Assembly (NCBI GenBank): GCA_934486825.1
Contig: CAKSQF010000011.1
Span: 19,440-83,439, forward strand
Source of the DNA: an uncultured Eubacteriales bacterium
GTDB taxonomy: Bacteria > Bacillota > Clostridia > Oscillospirales > CAG-272
Length of the DNA: 64,000 bases
Direction of reading: 5' to 3'
The notes under the pieces: generated by a model
Database searches by the model: none
The model's input: the letters and a program-made list of their open reading frames with translations, nothing else
Told to the model about the DNA's origin: nothing
Program-made: the position numbers and the translations under genes
Shown here: one piece after another, positions 51,664 to 59,404 of the stretch
How the letters are laid out: each line of letters starts with the position of its first letter
How positions within the stretch are numbered: position 1 is the first letter of the stretch

Positions 51664-53886
51664 ATGGCAATGTCCAAAATAATGGAGTTCAAAAATTACA
51701 GGGTTTATGAAACCACACTTGCCGGCAGACCGCTTGTTGTCGAAACCGGTAAGATGGCGGGACTGGCTAACGGCTCCTGCCTTGTACGCTACGGAGAGAC
51801 ATGCATTCTCGCAACCGCAACCGCATCGGCAAAGCCGCGTGACGGAATCGATTTTCTGCCGCTGTCGGTAGATTTTGACGAAAGACTTTATGCGGTCGGC
51901 AGAATTCCCGGCGGTTATCTCCGCCGCGAGGGTAAGCCGTCCGAGAAGGCTGTTCTTACAAGCCGCGTGATCGACCGTCCGACCCGTCCGCTTTTTCCGA
52001 AAGATCTGCGCAACGACGTTGCGATCGTTCTCACGACGCTCGCCGTTGATTATGACTGCTCGCCCGAGATTACTGCTATGCTCGGCTCGTCCATCGCACT
52101 TTCGATATCGGATATTCCGTGGAACGGACCGATCGCAGGCGTTTTCATGGGACTTGTTGACGGAGAACTTGTCGTAAACCCCACGCAGGAGCAGAGAAAG
52201 CACAGCGACCTTGAGCTGACTGTTGCCGGTACGAGCGAAAAAGTCGTAATGATCGAAGCCGGTGCAAACGAAGTCCCCGATGACATTATGTTTGACGCAA
52301 TAATGAAGGCTCACGAAGAGATCAAAAAGCTTTGCGCTTTCATAAAGGGAATCGTTGCCGAGATCGGCAAGCCCAAGTTTGACTATCCGTCCGGCGAGCT
52401 CGATCACGACATGTTCGATAAGATATTCGCCTTCTGCGAAAAGGATGTAATGTATGCAATGGATACCGACGACAAAACGGTACGCGATGCACGCATGGTT
52501 CCGATTCAGGATGCGATTCTTGAAAAATTCGGTCAGGAATATGAGGGACTTGACCTCATGATGCCCGAGCTTGTCTATAAGATTCAGAAAAAGATCGTCC
52601 GCCGCTGGCTGCTTGAGGATAAGAAGCGCGTTGACGGCAGATCGATGGATGAGATCCGCCCGCTGGCTGCCGAGGTAGGCTTCCTGCCCCGTGTTCACGG
52701 CTCGGGAATGTTCACAAGAGGTCAGACGCAGGTCATGACTATCTGTACTCTCGGTACGATCGACGAAGCACAGGAGCTTGATACCATAGACGAAGAAAAG
52801 TCCAAGCGCTATATGCACCACTATAATATGCCCGGCTATTCGACAGGCGAGGCAAAATCGACGAGATCACCCGGACGCCGCGAAATCGGTCACGGCGCGC
52901 TCGCAGAGCGTTCGCTCGTCCCGGTTCTTCCGTCGGTTGAAGAATTTCCGTATGCAATGAGACTTGTGTCGGAGGTCATTTCTTCGAACGGTTCTACATC
53001 GCAGGCATCGGTCTGCGGCTCAACTCTCGCACTCATGGATGCGGGTGTTCCGATCAAGGCGCCTGTTGCCGGTATATCCTGCGGTCTTATTACTGCCGAG
53101 GACGGAAGCTGGGATACCATGATCGATATTCAGGGTGTTGAGGATTTCTACGGCGATATGGACTTCAAGGTTGCGGGTACTCATAAGGGTATCACATCCA
53201 TCCAGATGGACCTCAAGATCGACGGACTTACTCCCGAAATCATAAGATCGGCATTCGAAAAGACCCGTAAGGGCAGAGATTATATAATCGACGAGATCAT
53301 TCTCAAAGCTATTCCCGGACCCCGCGAAGAGGTTTCCAAGTACGCTCCCAAGCTGATAACCATGCATATCAAGACAGAAAAGATCCGTGAGGTCATCGGT
53401 AAGGGCGGTGAGGTCATTCAGAGAATAACCGCCGAGAGCGGAGCAAAGATCGATATCGAGGAAGACGGAACGATATATATCGCCGCAGTTGATGCAGAGA
53501 GCGGACTCAAGGCAAAGGCTGCCATTGATGCGATCTGCTTCGAGCCGGAGGTCGGCGCCGTTTATACCGGAAAGGTAACACGCATTATCCCGATAGGCGC
53601 ATTCGTTGAGTTTGCACCCGGCAAAGAGGGTATGTGCCATATTAAGGATCTTTCCAATCAGTTTGTTGAAAAGGTCGAGGATGTCGTAAAGGAAGGCGAC
53701 GAGATAACTGTCAAGTTCATGGGCATTGATGATAAGGGCAGATTCAATCTTTCGCGCAAGGCGCTTCTTCCGAAGGCTGAGAATGACGACAGAGGCTCGC
53801 GTCCGGTACGTGCGGACCATGCGGAAGGCGAGGACGGCGGCGAACGTCCGGCACGCAGACCCCGTAAGAAGTTTTTCGAAAGATAA
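51664..53886 (+). CDS. pnp: polyribonucleotide nucleotidyltransferase (PNPase)
   Basis: 740 residues, full length. Two RNase PH domains (about 10-230 and 320-550) around the alpha-helical linker, then KH (IREVIGKGGEVIQRI) and S1 (GAVYTGKVTRIIPIGAFVEF) RNA-binding domains, with a charged Arg-rich tail ending RRPRKKFFER. It degrades RNA 3' to 5' with phosphate. GGAGG precedes ATG 51664 by nine bases. Confidence 0.98.
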   Translation: MAMSKIMEFKNYRVYETTLAGRPLVVETGKMAGLANGSCLVRYGETCILATATASAKPRDGIDFLPLSVDFDERLYAVGRIPGGYLRREGKPSEKAVLTSRVIDRPTRPLFPKDLRNDVAIVLTTLAVDYDCSPEITAMLGSSIALSISDIPWNGPIAGVFMGLVDGELVVNPTQEQRKHSDLELTVAGTSEKVVMIEAGANEVPDDIMFDAIMKAHEEIKKLCAFIKGIVAEIGKPKFDYPSGELDHDMFDKIFAFCEKDVMYAMDTDDKTVRDARMVPIQDAILEKFGQEYEGLDLMMPELVYKIQKKIVRRWLLEDKKRVDGRSMDEIRPLAAEVGFLPRVHGSGMFTRGQTQVMTICTLGTIDEAQELDTIDEEKSKRYMHHYNMPGYSTGEAKSTRSPGRREIGHGALAERSLVPVLPSVEEFPYAMRLVSEVISSNGSTSQASVCGSTLALMDAGVPIKAPVAGISCGLITAEDGSWDTMIDIQGVEDFYGDMDFKVAGTHKGITSIQMDLKIDGLTPEIIRSAFEKTRKGRDYIIDEIILKAIPGPREEVSKYAPKLITMHIKTEKIREVIGKGGEVIQRITAESGAKIDIEEDGTIYIAAVDAESGLKAKAAIDAICFEPEVGAVYTGKVTRIIPIGAFVEFAPGKEGMCHIKDLSNQFVEKVEDVVKEGDEITVKFMGIDDKGRFNLSRKALLPKAENDDRGSRPVRADHAEGEDGGERPARRPRKKFFER

Positions 53887-53911
53887 AATATAAGCTTTAC
53901 GCTTTAAAAAG

Positions 53912-53950
53912 ACAGACCGCGGATTTTTCTGCGGTCTGTACAATTTTTAT
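53912..53950 (+). terminator. terminator of pnp
   Basis: ACAGACCGC and GCGGTCTGT form a 9-bp stem 25 bases after the stop codon, followed by ACAATTTTT. Confidence 0.65.
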
Positions 53951-53954
53951 ATGC

Positions 53955-53989
53955 AAAATCCCGCGGAACCGTCGGTTCTGCGGGATTTT
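53955..53989. terminator. bidirectional terminator, pnp / permease gene
   Basis: AAAATCCCGC...GAACC pairs with GGTTC...GCGGGATTTT around loop GTC, about 16 bp with one G-T pair, ending four bases before the permease stop codon on the other strand. Confidence 0.85.
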
Positions 53990-53993
53990 GCGA

Positions 53994-55133
53994 TTATATG
54001 CGCTTAATAAGCTCGGAAAAGATCACAAGAATGAAGAGAAATCCGAAATTGTATGCCGAAAAAAGCGCAATATATCGTCCTGCTTTGCCCGGATTGTGCC
54101 TGACATATTCGCGGAAGGTTATGAGGCTTGCAAGTGACGCAACCAGCGTTCCGGTGCCTCCTATGTTGACCCCGACAAGCAGATCGGGATAGTTCCCGGT
54201 AAACTGCGACAAAAGAATGGCTGACGGTACGTTGCTGATGATCTGACAGGAGAGTACGCTGACCAAAAGCGTGTTTTTTTCAAGAAGACCCGAGAAAAAG
54301 CTCCTTACCGCATCGATCCTCGCCATATTACCCGCAAATATAAAAAAGAAAACAAATGTGAGAAGAAGAGGATAATCAACCGCCTTCAGAGCCTTTCTGT
54401 CGGCAAAAAGCAGTACGGCGGGGATTACGATCAATCCGATAACGTAGGGGATGCGTCTGAATACAATTATAACAGAGAGCGCAAACAGTAAAAGGTAAAG
54501 TAAGGTGCGCTTCGGGTCGGGACGTATGTGATCGTCTGCTATTTCGAGCGGCTCGGACTTTATTGCAGTTATACAGCAGACGGTAATCATGATTACCGAA
54601 AGCAGAAACGGAGGCAGCATTATTTTTATAAATTCACCGTCCGGAATGTCGAATCTGCTGTAAAGATAGAGGTTCTGCGGATTTCCGAACGGAGTAAGCA
54701 TCCCGCCGAGATTTGCCGCAATGTTCTGCATTATGAAGGTGAATGCCATGTACTTTTCTTTGTGTGCTGTCGTTAGAACGAAATACCCGAGCGGGAGAAA
54801 GGTCAGAAGCGCCATATCGTTTGCGATAAGCATTGATCCGATGAAGGTTATGTAGACGAGCGCGATTATTGCCGCGCGTGCATTTCCGAAAACATGGATT
54901 ATCCGGCGGGCAAGTATGTAGAAAAAATTGATGTTTTTCAGTGCGCAGACCACAGCCAGCACACAGAAGAGACAGGAGAGGGTCTTTAAATCAAAATATC
55001 CGATGTATCGACTGTCGGGCGGGATAATGAAGGATGTGATTGCCGCCGCCGCAAAAGCAATGCATGTTACTGTGTTCTTTTTGATAAACGATATTATGTT
55101 GCGGATGAACAAACTGTTTTTTGCGGGTACCAT
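53994..55133 (-). CDS. SLC13/ArsB-type membrane permease
   Basis: 379 residues with about ten helices. Family segments: MLIANDMALLTFLPLGYF, NIAANLGGMLTPFGNPQNLYLY (the conserved substrate/ion loop of the ion-transporter superfamily) and the matching second-half SNVPSAILLSQFTGNYPD. Substrates across this superfamily include di- and tricarboxylates, sulfate and arsenite, and I cannot choose among them. AAGGAAG precedes the start. Confidence 0.85.
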   Translation of the reverse strand: MVPAKNSLFIRNIISFIKKNTVTCIAFAAAAITSFIIPPDSRYIGYFDLKTLSCLFCVLAVVCALKNINFFYILARRIIHVFGNARAAIIALVYITFIGSMLIANDMALLTFLPLGYFVLTTAHKEKYMAFTFIMQNIAANLGGMLTPFGNPQNLYLYSRFDIPDGEFIKIMLPPFLLSVIMITVCCITAIKSEPLEIADDHIRPDPKRTLLYLLLFALSVIIVFRRIPYVIGLIVIPAVLLFADRKALKAVDYPLLLTFVFFFIFAGNMARIDAVRSFFSGLLEKNTLLVSVLSCQIISNVPSAILLSQFTGNYPDLLVGVNIGGTGTLVASLASLITFREYVRHNPGKAGRYIALFSAYNFGFLFILVIFSELIKRI

Positions 55134-55170
55134 AGCTTCGACTTCCTTCTTGCTTTTATGTCACCCGACA

Positions 55171-55199
55171 ATTATATATCGTTTGCCCGCACTTTTCAA
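55171..55199 (-). promoter_or_regulatory. promoter of the SLC13-type permease gene
   Basis: Minus strand TTGAAA (55194-55199), 17 bases, TATAAT (55171-55176). Confidence 0.87.
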
Positions 55200-55217
55200 T
55201 AGTTCCGGGAAAAATTT

Positions 55218-55592
55218 TCAGCTTTTCAGATATTTTTCGAAGAAGTGTATGTCAGACGCCGATTTCCCCTCGGGAATGACCGCGCAGATTCCGTCGGCGA
55301 TTTGGAATATTTCAAATTCACAGTCCAGAAGAGCGATGACATCGGGCGCGTCCCCTATGTACAGCTTGTTCTTTTTGCCGACACGGACGCTGTGCGCATT
55401 GCCGAACAGGGCGCAGGCACGGTTTTTTGCCCTGAGCGGATCGAGTTTGTCTATCTCTTCGGCTGATTTTTGCAGAATATCATCGTTAACTATGTATATC
55501 AGTCCGTCAAGACAGATAAGAGTCGCCATTTTGTTTTTGAATATCATTTTGTCCTCGCTGCCGAGAAGCAGCTTGCCGCGTTTGAGTTTCAT
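55218..55592 (-). CDS. hypothetical protein
   Basis: 124 residues, not recognised; no signal peptide or helix. The start MKLKRGKLLLGSEDKM follows AAGGAG, and there is a clear promoter upstream, so it is a real gene. The sequence alternates short beta-type segments (ATLICLDGLIYIVND, LYIGDAPDVIALLD), suggesting a small single-domain cytoplasmic protein. It lies on the same strand as the permease gene, which has its own promoter. Confidence 0.72.
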   Translation of the reverse strand: MKLKRGKLLLGSEDKMIFKNKMATLICLDGLIYIVNDDILQKSAEEIDKLDPLRAKNRACALFGNAHSVRVGKKNKLYIGDAPDVIALLDCEFEIFQIADGICAVIPEGKSASDIHFFEKYLKS

Positions 55593-55616
55593 GGAATGTC
55601 ACTCCTTTTTTTGAAT

Positions 55617-55645
55617 ATGATAGCCTATTTTCGTCGATATTTCAA
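55617..55645 (-). promoter_or_regulatory. promoter of the 124-residue hypothetical gene
   Basis: Minus strand TTGAAA (55640-55645), 17 bases, TATCAT (55617-55622), 25 bases before the start codon. Confidence 0.78.
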
Positions 55646-55693
55646 GTAAAAAAACGATTTGTTTTAAAATTCAACGAAAATTAACAAAAGATG

Positions 55694-55724
55694 TTGGAAA
55701 AAGGGATGCCGACTGTGATATACT
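55694..55724 (+). promoter_or_regulatory. promoter of the propeller-like protein gene
   Basis: TTGGAA (55694-55699), 19 bases, TATACT (55719-55724) with an extended TGA. It lies inside the longer open frame, supporting the later start codon. Confidence 0.6.
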
Positions 55725-55753
55725 GTCAGCAAACGGCTTTTTGGGGATTTGTC

Positions 55754-56986
55754 ATGACTGATCGAAATAATTCTTTTTTTTATATATCAAACGGTGAGCT
55801 TTTCCTTTTTGACGGCGAAAAGGAGCATACGGTTCCGAGCGGTGTGGCAGAGAAGTATGTCGCGCACGTAAAGGATCGTATCAGAAAAAACGAATGGAAG
55901 GAAAGCGGAAGCGGAGCGGTTTTTATGGGAACCGTGAATCCGGAGACCGTTGAGTCTGCGGTTGCGTCAATAAGCTCAAAGGTGTGCTGTGTCGGATTTT
56001 CGGATGACCGTCTTATTTATTCGCTGAATATCGACGATGTCTGCGGGATTTACAGCAAAAGAACATTCAGAGATACCGATGAGGGTATAGTGCTTTCGGA
56101 TCGTGAGTACAGGTATTCGGATTTTGATATCAGTCGGGAGGGAGACATCTGCGTGTCAGCCGCGTTTGCGGGTGAGTCGCATATCGGTGTAAAACGCCGC
56201 GACGATGCGGATTGTCGGATTATTACCGAGGGGAACAGCCTTGAAATATATCCCGTTTGGTCGAAGCACAAGAAAAACGTGATCTTTTTCAGCGGTGCGG
56301 GACTTTCCGGCTCGGACGATGATCGGTCTGCGGAAGTCGGGGAGGCAAGCGACAGACTGCCGTTTTTTGATATGCAGTACGGCACGCCTGCCGCCGCACG
56401 TGAGAGGTCGGCATTTGCTCTTTGCTCGCTCGATATCGGAACCGGTGAAATTACCGAGCTTATGTCGGACGTCGCATACGATTTCGTAAAACCGCAGGCA
56501 ACTGCGGACGGCTCAATCTGGTACATAAAAAAGCCGTTCAGACCGGGTGGATCGGGAAGAAGCTTCGGCGGATGTCTTCTTGATATTCTCCGTGCGCCGA
56601 TCAGACTTCTCGGTGCACTGGTCGGATTTTTCAACATATTCACGATACGGTATTCGGGGAAGAATCTTACCTCTGCCGGAGGTACAAAGACCAAAAAACG
56701 TTCGGAGGATCGGATCTGTATCGACGGCAATATTATCTCCGCATCAAAAGAGCTTCGCACGAACGAGGCAAACGGTGAAAAATATCCGGGATATATCCCG
56801 CGTACCTTTGAACTGCACAGGATTACACCCGAAAATAATGACGTTACTGTAAAAAAAGGTGTCATCGCATACAGAGTGACCGAAAACGGAGTTTTGTATT
56901 CAAACGGTACGTCGGTTGTAATTATAAAAGGTGACGGCAGTGAAGAGCTGGTCGCAAAAATAAAGGACGTTACATTCATTGCATGA
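55754..56986 (+). CDS. hypothetical protein with TolB/DUF5050-like repeats
   Basis: 410 residues from ATG 55754 (TGGGGA six bases upstream); the frame is open from 55691, but the promoter lies in that part. No signal peptide. Repeated short units such as DDRLIYSLNIDD, VWSKHKKNVIFFSG and DGSIWYIKKPF recall beta-propeller blades. A hydrophobic patch at about 275-300 (CLLDILRAPIRLLGALVGFF) could touch the membrane. Function unknown. The next gene starts 20 bases later. Confidence 0.7.
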   Translation: MTDRNNSFFYISNGELFLFDGEKEHTVPSGVAEKYVAHVKDRIRKNEWKESGSGAVFMGTVNPETVESAVASISSKVCCVGFSDDRLIYSLNIDDVCGIYSKRTFRDTDEGIVLSDREYRYSDFDISREGDICVSAAFAGESHIGVKRRDDADCRIITEGNSLEIYPVWSKHKKNVIFFSGAGLSGSDDDRSAEVGEASDRLPFFDMQYGTPAAARERSAFALCSLDIGTGEITELMSDVAYDFVKPQATADGSIWYIKKPFRPGGSGRSFGGCLLDILRAPIRLLGALVGFFNIFTIRYSGKNLTSAGGTKTKKRSEDRICIDGNIISASKELRTNEANGEKYPGYIPRTFELHRITPENNDVTVKKGVIAYRVTENGVLYSNGTSVVIIKGDGSEELVAKIKDVTFIA

Positions 56987-57006
56987 AAAGGTGATGCAAA
57001 AACAAA

Positions 57007-58392
57007 ATGGAAGACAAGAAAACAAGAATAAAAAAAATAATAAAGATAACTCTTCTTGTGCTGGCAGCCGTCTTGTCGGTGGTTGCCTGTGTACTGCTCG
57101 TTCCGTATCTCGCAAAGCTTGCGAAAATGAACAAGGAAGAGCTGAATTCGGCGCTTGCCGCTGCCGATGCTGCTCTCAGAAAGCTCGGACCGATACGCTA
57201 TATCCTGATGATGCTGCTTCAGATATTTCAGATGATACTTGCTCCGATCCCGGGCGGACCCGTTGCGGTCATGATGGGCTTCATGTTCGGACCTGTTGTC
57301 GGGACACTGCTTACGATAGTGTCAACCGCTCTCGGAACGATGCTTATCATCTGGTGCGTGGAACGCTTCGGCATGTCGTTTGTAAATAAATTTATAAATT
57401 CCAAGGGCTTTGAAAAACTCAGATTCCTTCATAATTCGTCAAGCCGTGACGCACTGCTGTTTCTGCTCTTCCTTGTTCCGGGTACACCGAAGGATCTCGT
57501 GACCTTTTTTGCTCCGTTCACCGGAGCAAAGCCGAGAAATATCGTGGTACTTGCCTCGCTCGCAAGAATACCGTCAATATTTCTGATGGTATACCTCGGG
57601 GATGCAATATCAGACGGAAATCTCGTAAAATCACTGATAATCCTGACGGTCGCCGCGGTTATAGGGCTTGTCGGAATAATGTTCAAGGATAAGGTGATGC
57701 CCGATTACGGCGACAGAAGAGCGGTGAAAGGCAGAGATACATTTGTCTTTGATCTTGACGGTACACTTCTCAATACACTGACCGATCTCACCATCGCAAC
57801 AAACTATGCGCTCGGAAAGAACGGATTTGAAAAGCGGACCGAAGATCAGGTCAGAAAGGCAGTCGGAAACGGAGTCGGACTGCTGATTGAAAGATCGATT
57901 CCGGACGGCAGGAAAAACCCGAAGTTTGATATTACACTTTCCGACTTCAAGAAGTATTACGGAGAGCATTGCCGCGATAATACCACGCCGTACAAAGGGA
58001 TAAAGGAGCTGCTTTCGGGACTTTCGGAGCGCGGATATAAGCTTGCTATCGTGTCGAATAAGGTCGATTTTGCGGTAAAGGAGCTGTGTGCCGACTTTTT
58101 CCCGGAGGTTCCGGTTGCAATCGGTGAATCGGAGGGGGTAAAGCGAAAGCCCGCACCGGACAGTGTGCTTGCGGCGCTGAAAACGCTCGGAAGCACTCAC
58201 GAAAAAACGGTTTATGTCGGGGACAGCGATGTGGATATTCAGACCGCAAGAAATGCAGGCACATCCTGTATTTCGGTAACATGGGGATTCAGATCGGCGG
58301 CATTCCTGAATGCCAACGGTGCAACCGCACTTGCCGACAGCCCGGAAGAAATACTTGCGCTTGTTGATGACAAAAACGAAAAGAATAAATAA
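57007..58392 (+). CDS. fusion of a VTT/TVP38-type membrane domain and a HAD phosphatase
   Basis: 461 residues. Residues about 10-225 form a VTT (DedA/TVP38-like) membrane domain with APIPGGPVAVMMGFMFGP and FLVPGTPKDLVTFFAPF, the paired re-entrant loops of this family. Residues about 243-455 are a HAD-IA phosphatase like phosphoglycolate phosphatase: FVFDLDGTLLNT with D248 as the nucleophile, LAIVSNK, GVKRKPAPDS and VYVGDSDVDIQTA. All catalytic residues are intact and no stop or frameshift lies between, so it is one protein with the enzyme tethered on the cytoplasmic face. The substrate is unknown. Confidence 0.88.
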   Translation: MEDKKTRIKKIIKITLLVLAAVLSVVACVLLVPYLAKLAKMNKEELNSALAAADAALRKLGPIRYILMMLLQIFQMILAPIPGGPVAVMMGFMFGPVVGTLLTIVSTALGTMLIIWCVERFGMSFVNKFINSKGFEKLRFLHNSSSRDALLFLLFLVPGTPKDLVTFFAPFTGAKPRNIVVLASLARIPSIFLMVYLGDAISDGNLVKSLIILTVAAVIGLVGIMFKDKVMPDYGDRRAVKGRDTFVFDLDGTLLNTLTDLTIATNYALGKNGFEKRTEDQVRKAVGNGVGLLIERSIPDGRKNPKFDITLSDFKKYYGEHCRDNTTPYKGIKELLSGLSERGYKLAIVSNKVDFAVKELCADFFPEVPVAIGESEGVKRKPAPDSVLAALKTLGSTHEKTVYVGDSDVDIQTARNAGTSCISVTWGFRSAAFLNANGATALADSPEEILALVDDKNEKNK

Positions 58393-58393
58393 G

Positions 58394-58432
58394 ATATGCA
58401 CTCCGAAAGACTTTGTCTTTCGGAGTGCATAT
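58394..58432. terminator. strong hairpin lacking a T tract
   Basis: ATATGCACTCCGAAAGAC pairs perfectly with its 18-base complement around loop TTT, between converging genes. Neither strand has a T run after it, so termination would be weak or factor-aided. Confidence 0.6.
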
Positions 58433-58447
58433 GGGTTTAACCTGATT

Positions 58448-59404
58448 TCAGTTTGCTTTTTTATTCTCAAAAGAGATTTTGCTTGAAAAAGTTTCGGTTT
58501 CACCCGGACCTATCACCAGAAGACCGCTGTCCCCGGGATTTTGGTCGATGTGGAAGCAGTCGATCGCACAGGTCTGCGGCTCTGTTACGATAAAGCCGTC
58601 GTCACTGCCTTTCCAGAGCATACGGTAACCGAAGGCCTTGTCCGAGCTGTAACGTATACCGACGCCGCACGCCTCGTCGTAAAGTCTTATCGGATCGTTT
58701 TTTGCACGGTAAAATGCCGAAACCGATCTGCCGCAGGGAACAAAACCGTCGCCGTTCAATGCAAGTATCTTTTCGTCATTGTACAGATATTCGCATGTCG
58801 GCAGAAACTTTGCGTCCCGAAGATGCTCGCACACGACAGGCATGTAAAGACGTATGTTTTCACGTTCGGAACCTGAGGCAAAAGGCAATCTGAATGTCGT
58901 GTGATAGGCAAGCATGAACGGCATGTTTCTTTCCGATCTGTTTGTGACCGAAAGCTTTTCGCAAAGGGCATAGCCTTCAAGCCTGTATGAACGGATTATT
59001 TCAAACGAATGAGGAAATCCGGGGTATTCTCCTTTATCTGCCGAAAAGCGAAAGCTTATGTTGTCCTCTCCGGAGGCATCGACCGCAAAGCGCGTCCTGT
59101 AAAGACTGCCGTGTATGTGACAACCGGTGCTTTCTTCGTTTATCGGGAAGTTATAGTCTCTTCCTTCAAAGCGGAAGGAGCCGCCGCGTATCCTGTTCGG
59201 AGGGAAAAGAATCGGATTTCCGTAGAGAAACGGATTGTCCCATATTTCGCTCATGTCGGTTTCGGGATGGCGCAGAATATCGATATCTCCCGACACGGAG
59301 CGGAGGCTGTAACAGCCTCCGCCCATTGCGGGGGAGAATCCCGCAACGAAATCTCCGCTTTTTATAAATGTCAGCTCTTCTTCGAATTTCGCTCTGTATT
59401 TCAT
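58448..59404 (-). CDS. aldose 1-epimerase-like protein
   Basis: 318 residues of the galactose-mutarotase fold, only distantly like the GalM encoded at 27370. NRIRGGSFRFEGRDYNFPIN, the catalytic-type His in CHIHG, YHTTFRLPF and a C-terminal VTEPQTCAIDCFH Glu are visible. It probably handles a sugar or sugar-acid anomer from the DUF5107 pathway. Its start overlaps the preceding stop by 4 bases (ATGA). Confidence 0.85.
   Translation of the reverse strand: MKYRAKFEEELTFIKSGDFVAGFSPAMGGGCYSLRSVSGDIDILRHPETDMSEIWDNPFLYGNPILFPPNRIRGGSFRFEGRDYNFPINEESTGCHIHGSLYRTRFAVDASGEDNISFRFSADKGEYPGFPHSFEIIRSYRLEGYALCEKLSVTNRSERNMPFMLAYHTTFRLPFASGSERENIRLYMPVVCEHLRDAKFLPTCEYLYNDEKILALNGDGFVPCGRSVSAFYRAKNDPIRLYDEACGVGIRYSSDKAFGYRMLWKGSDDGFIVTEPQTCAIDCFHIDQNPGDSGLLVIGPGETETFSSKISFENKKAN

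Noticed and set aside
51436..52821. Minus-strand open frame of 461 codons opposite pnp
   Set aside because: Antisense shadow; pnp is intact and conserved, and the frame runs into rpsO.
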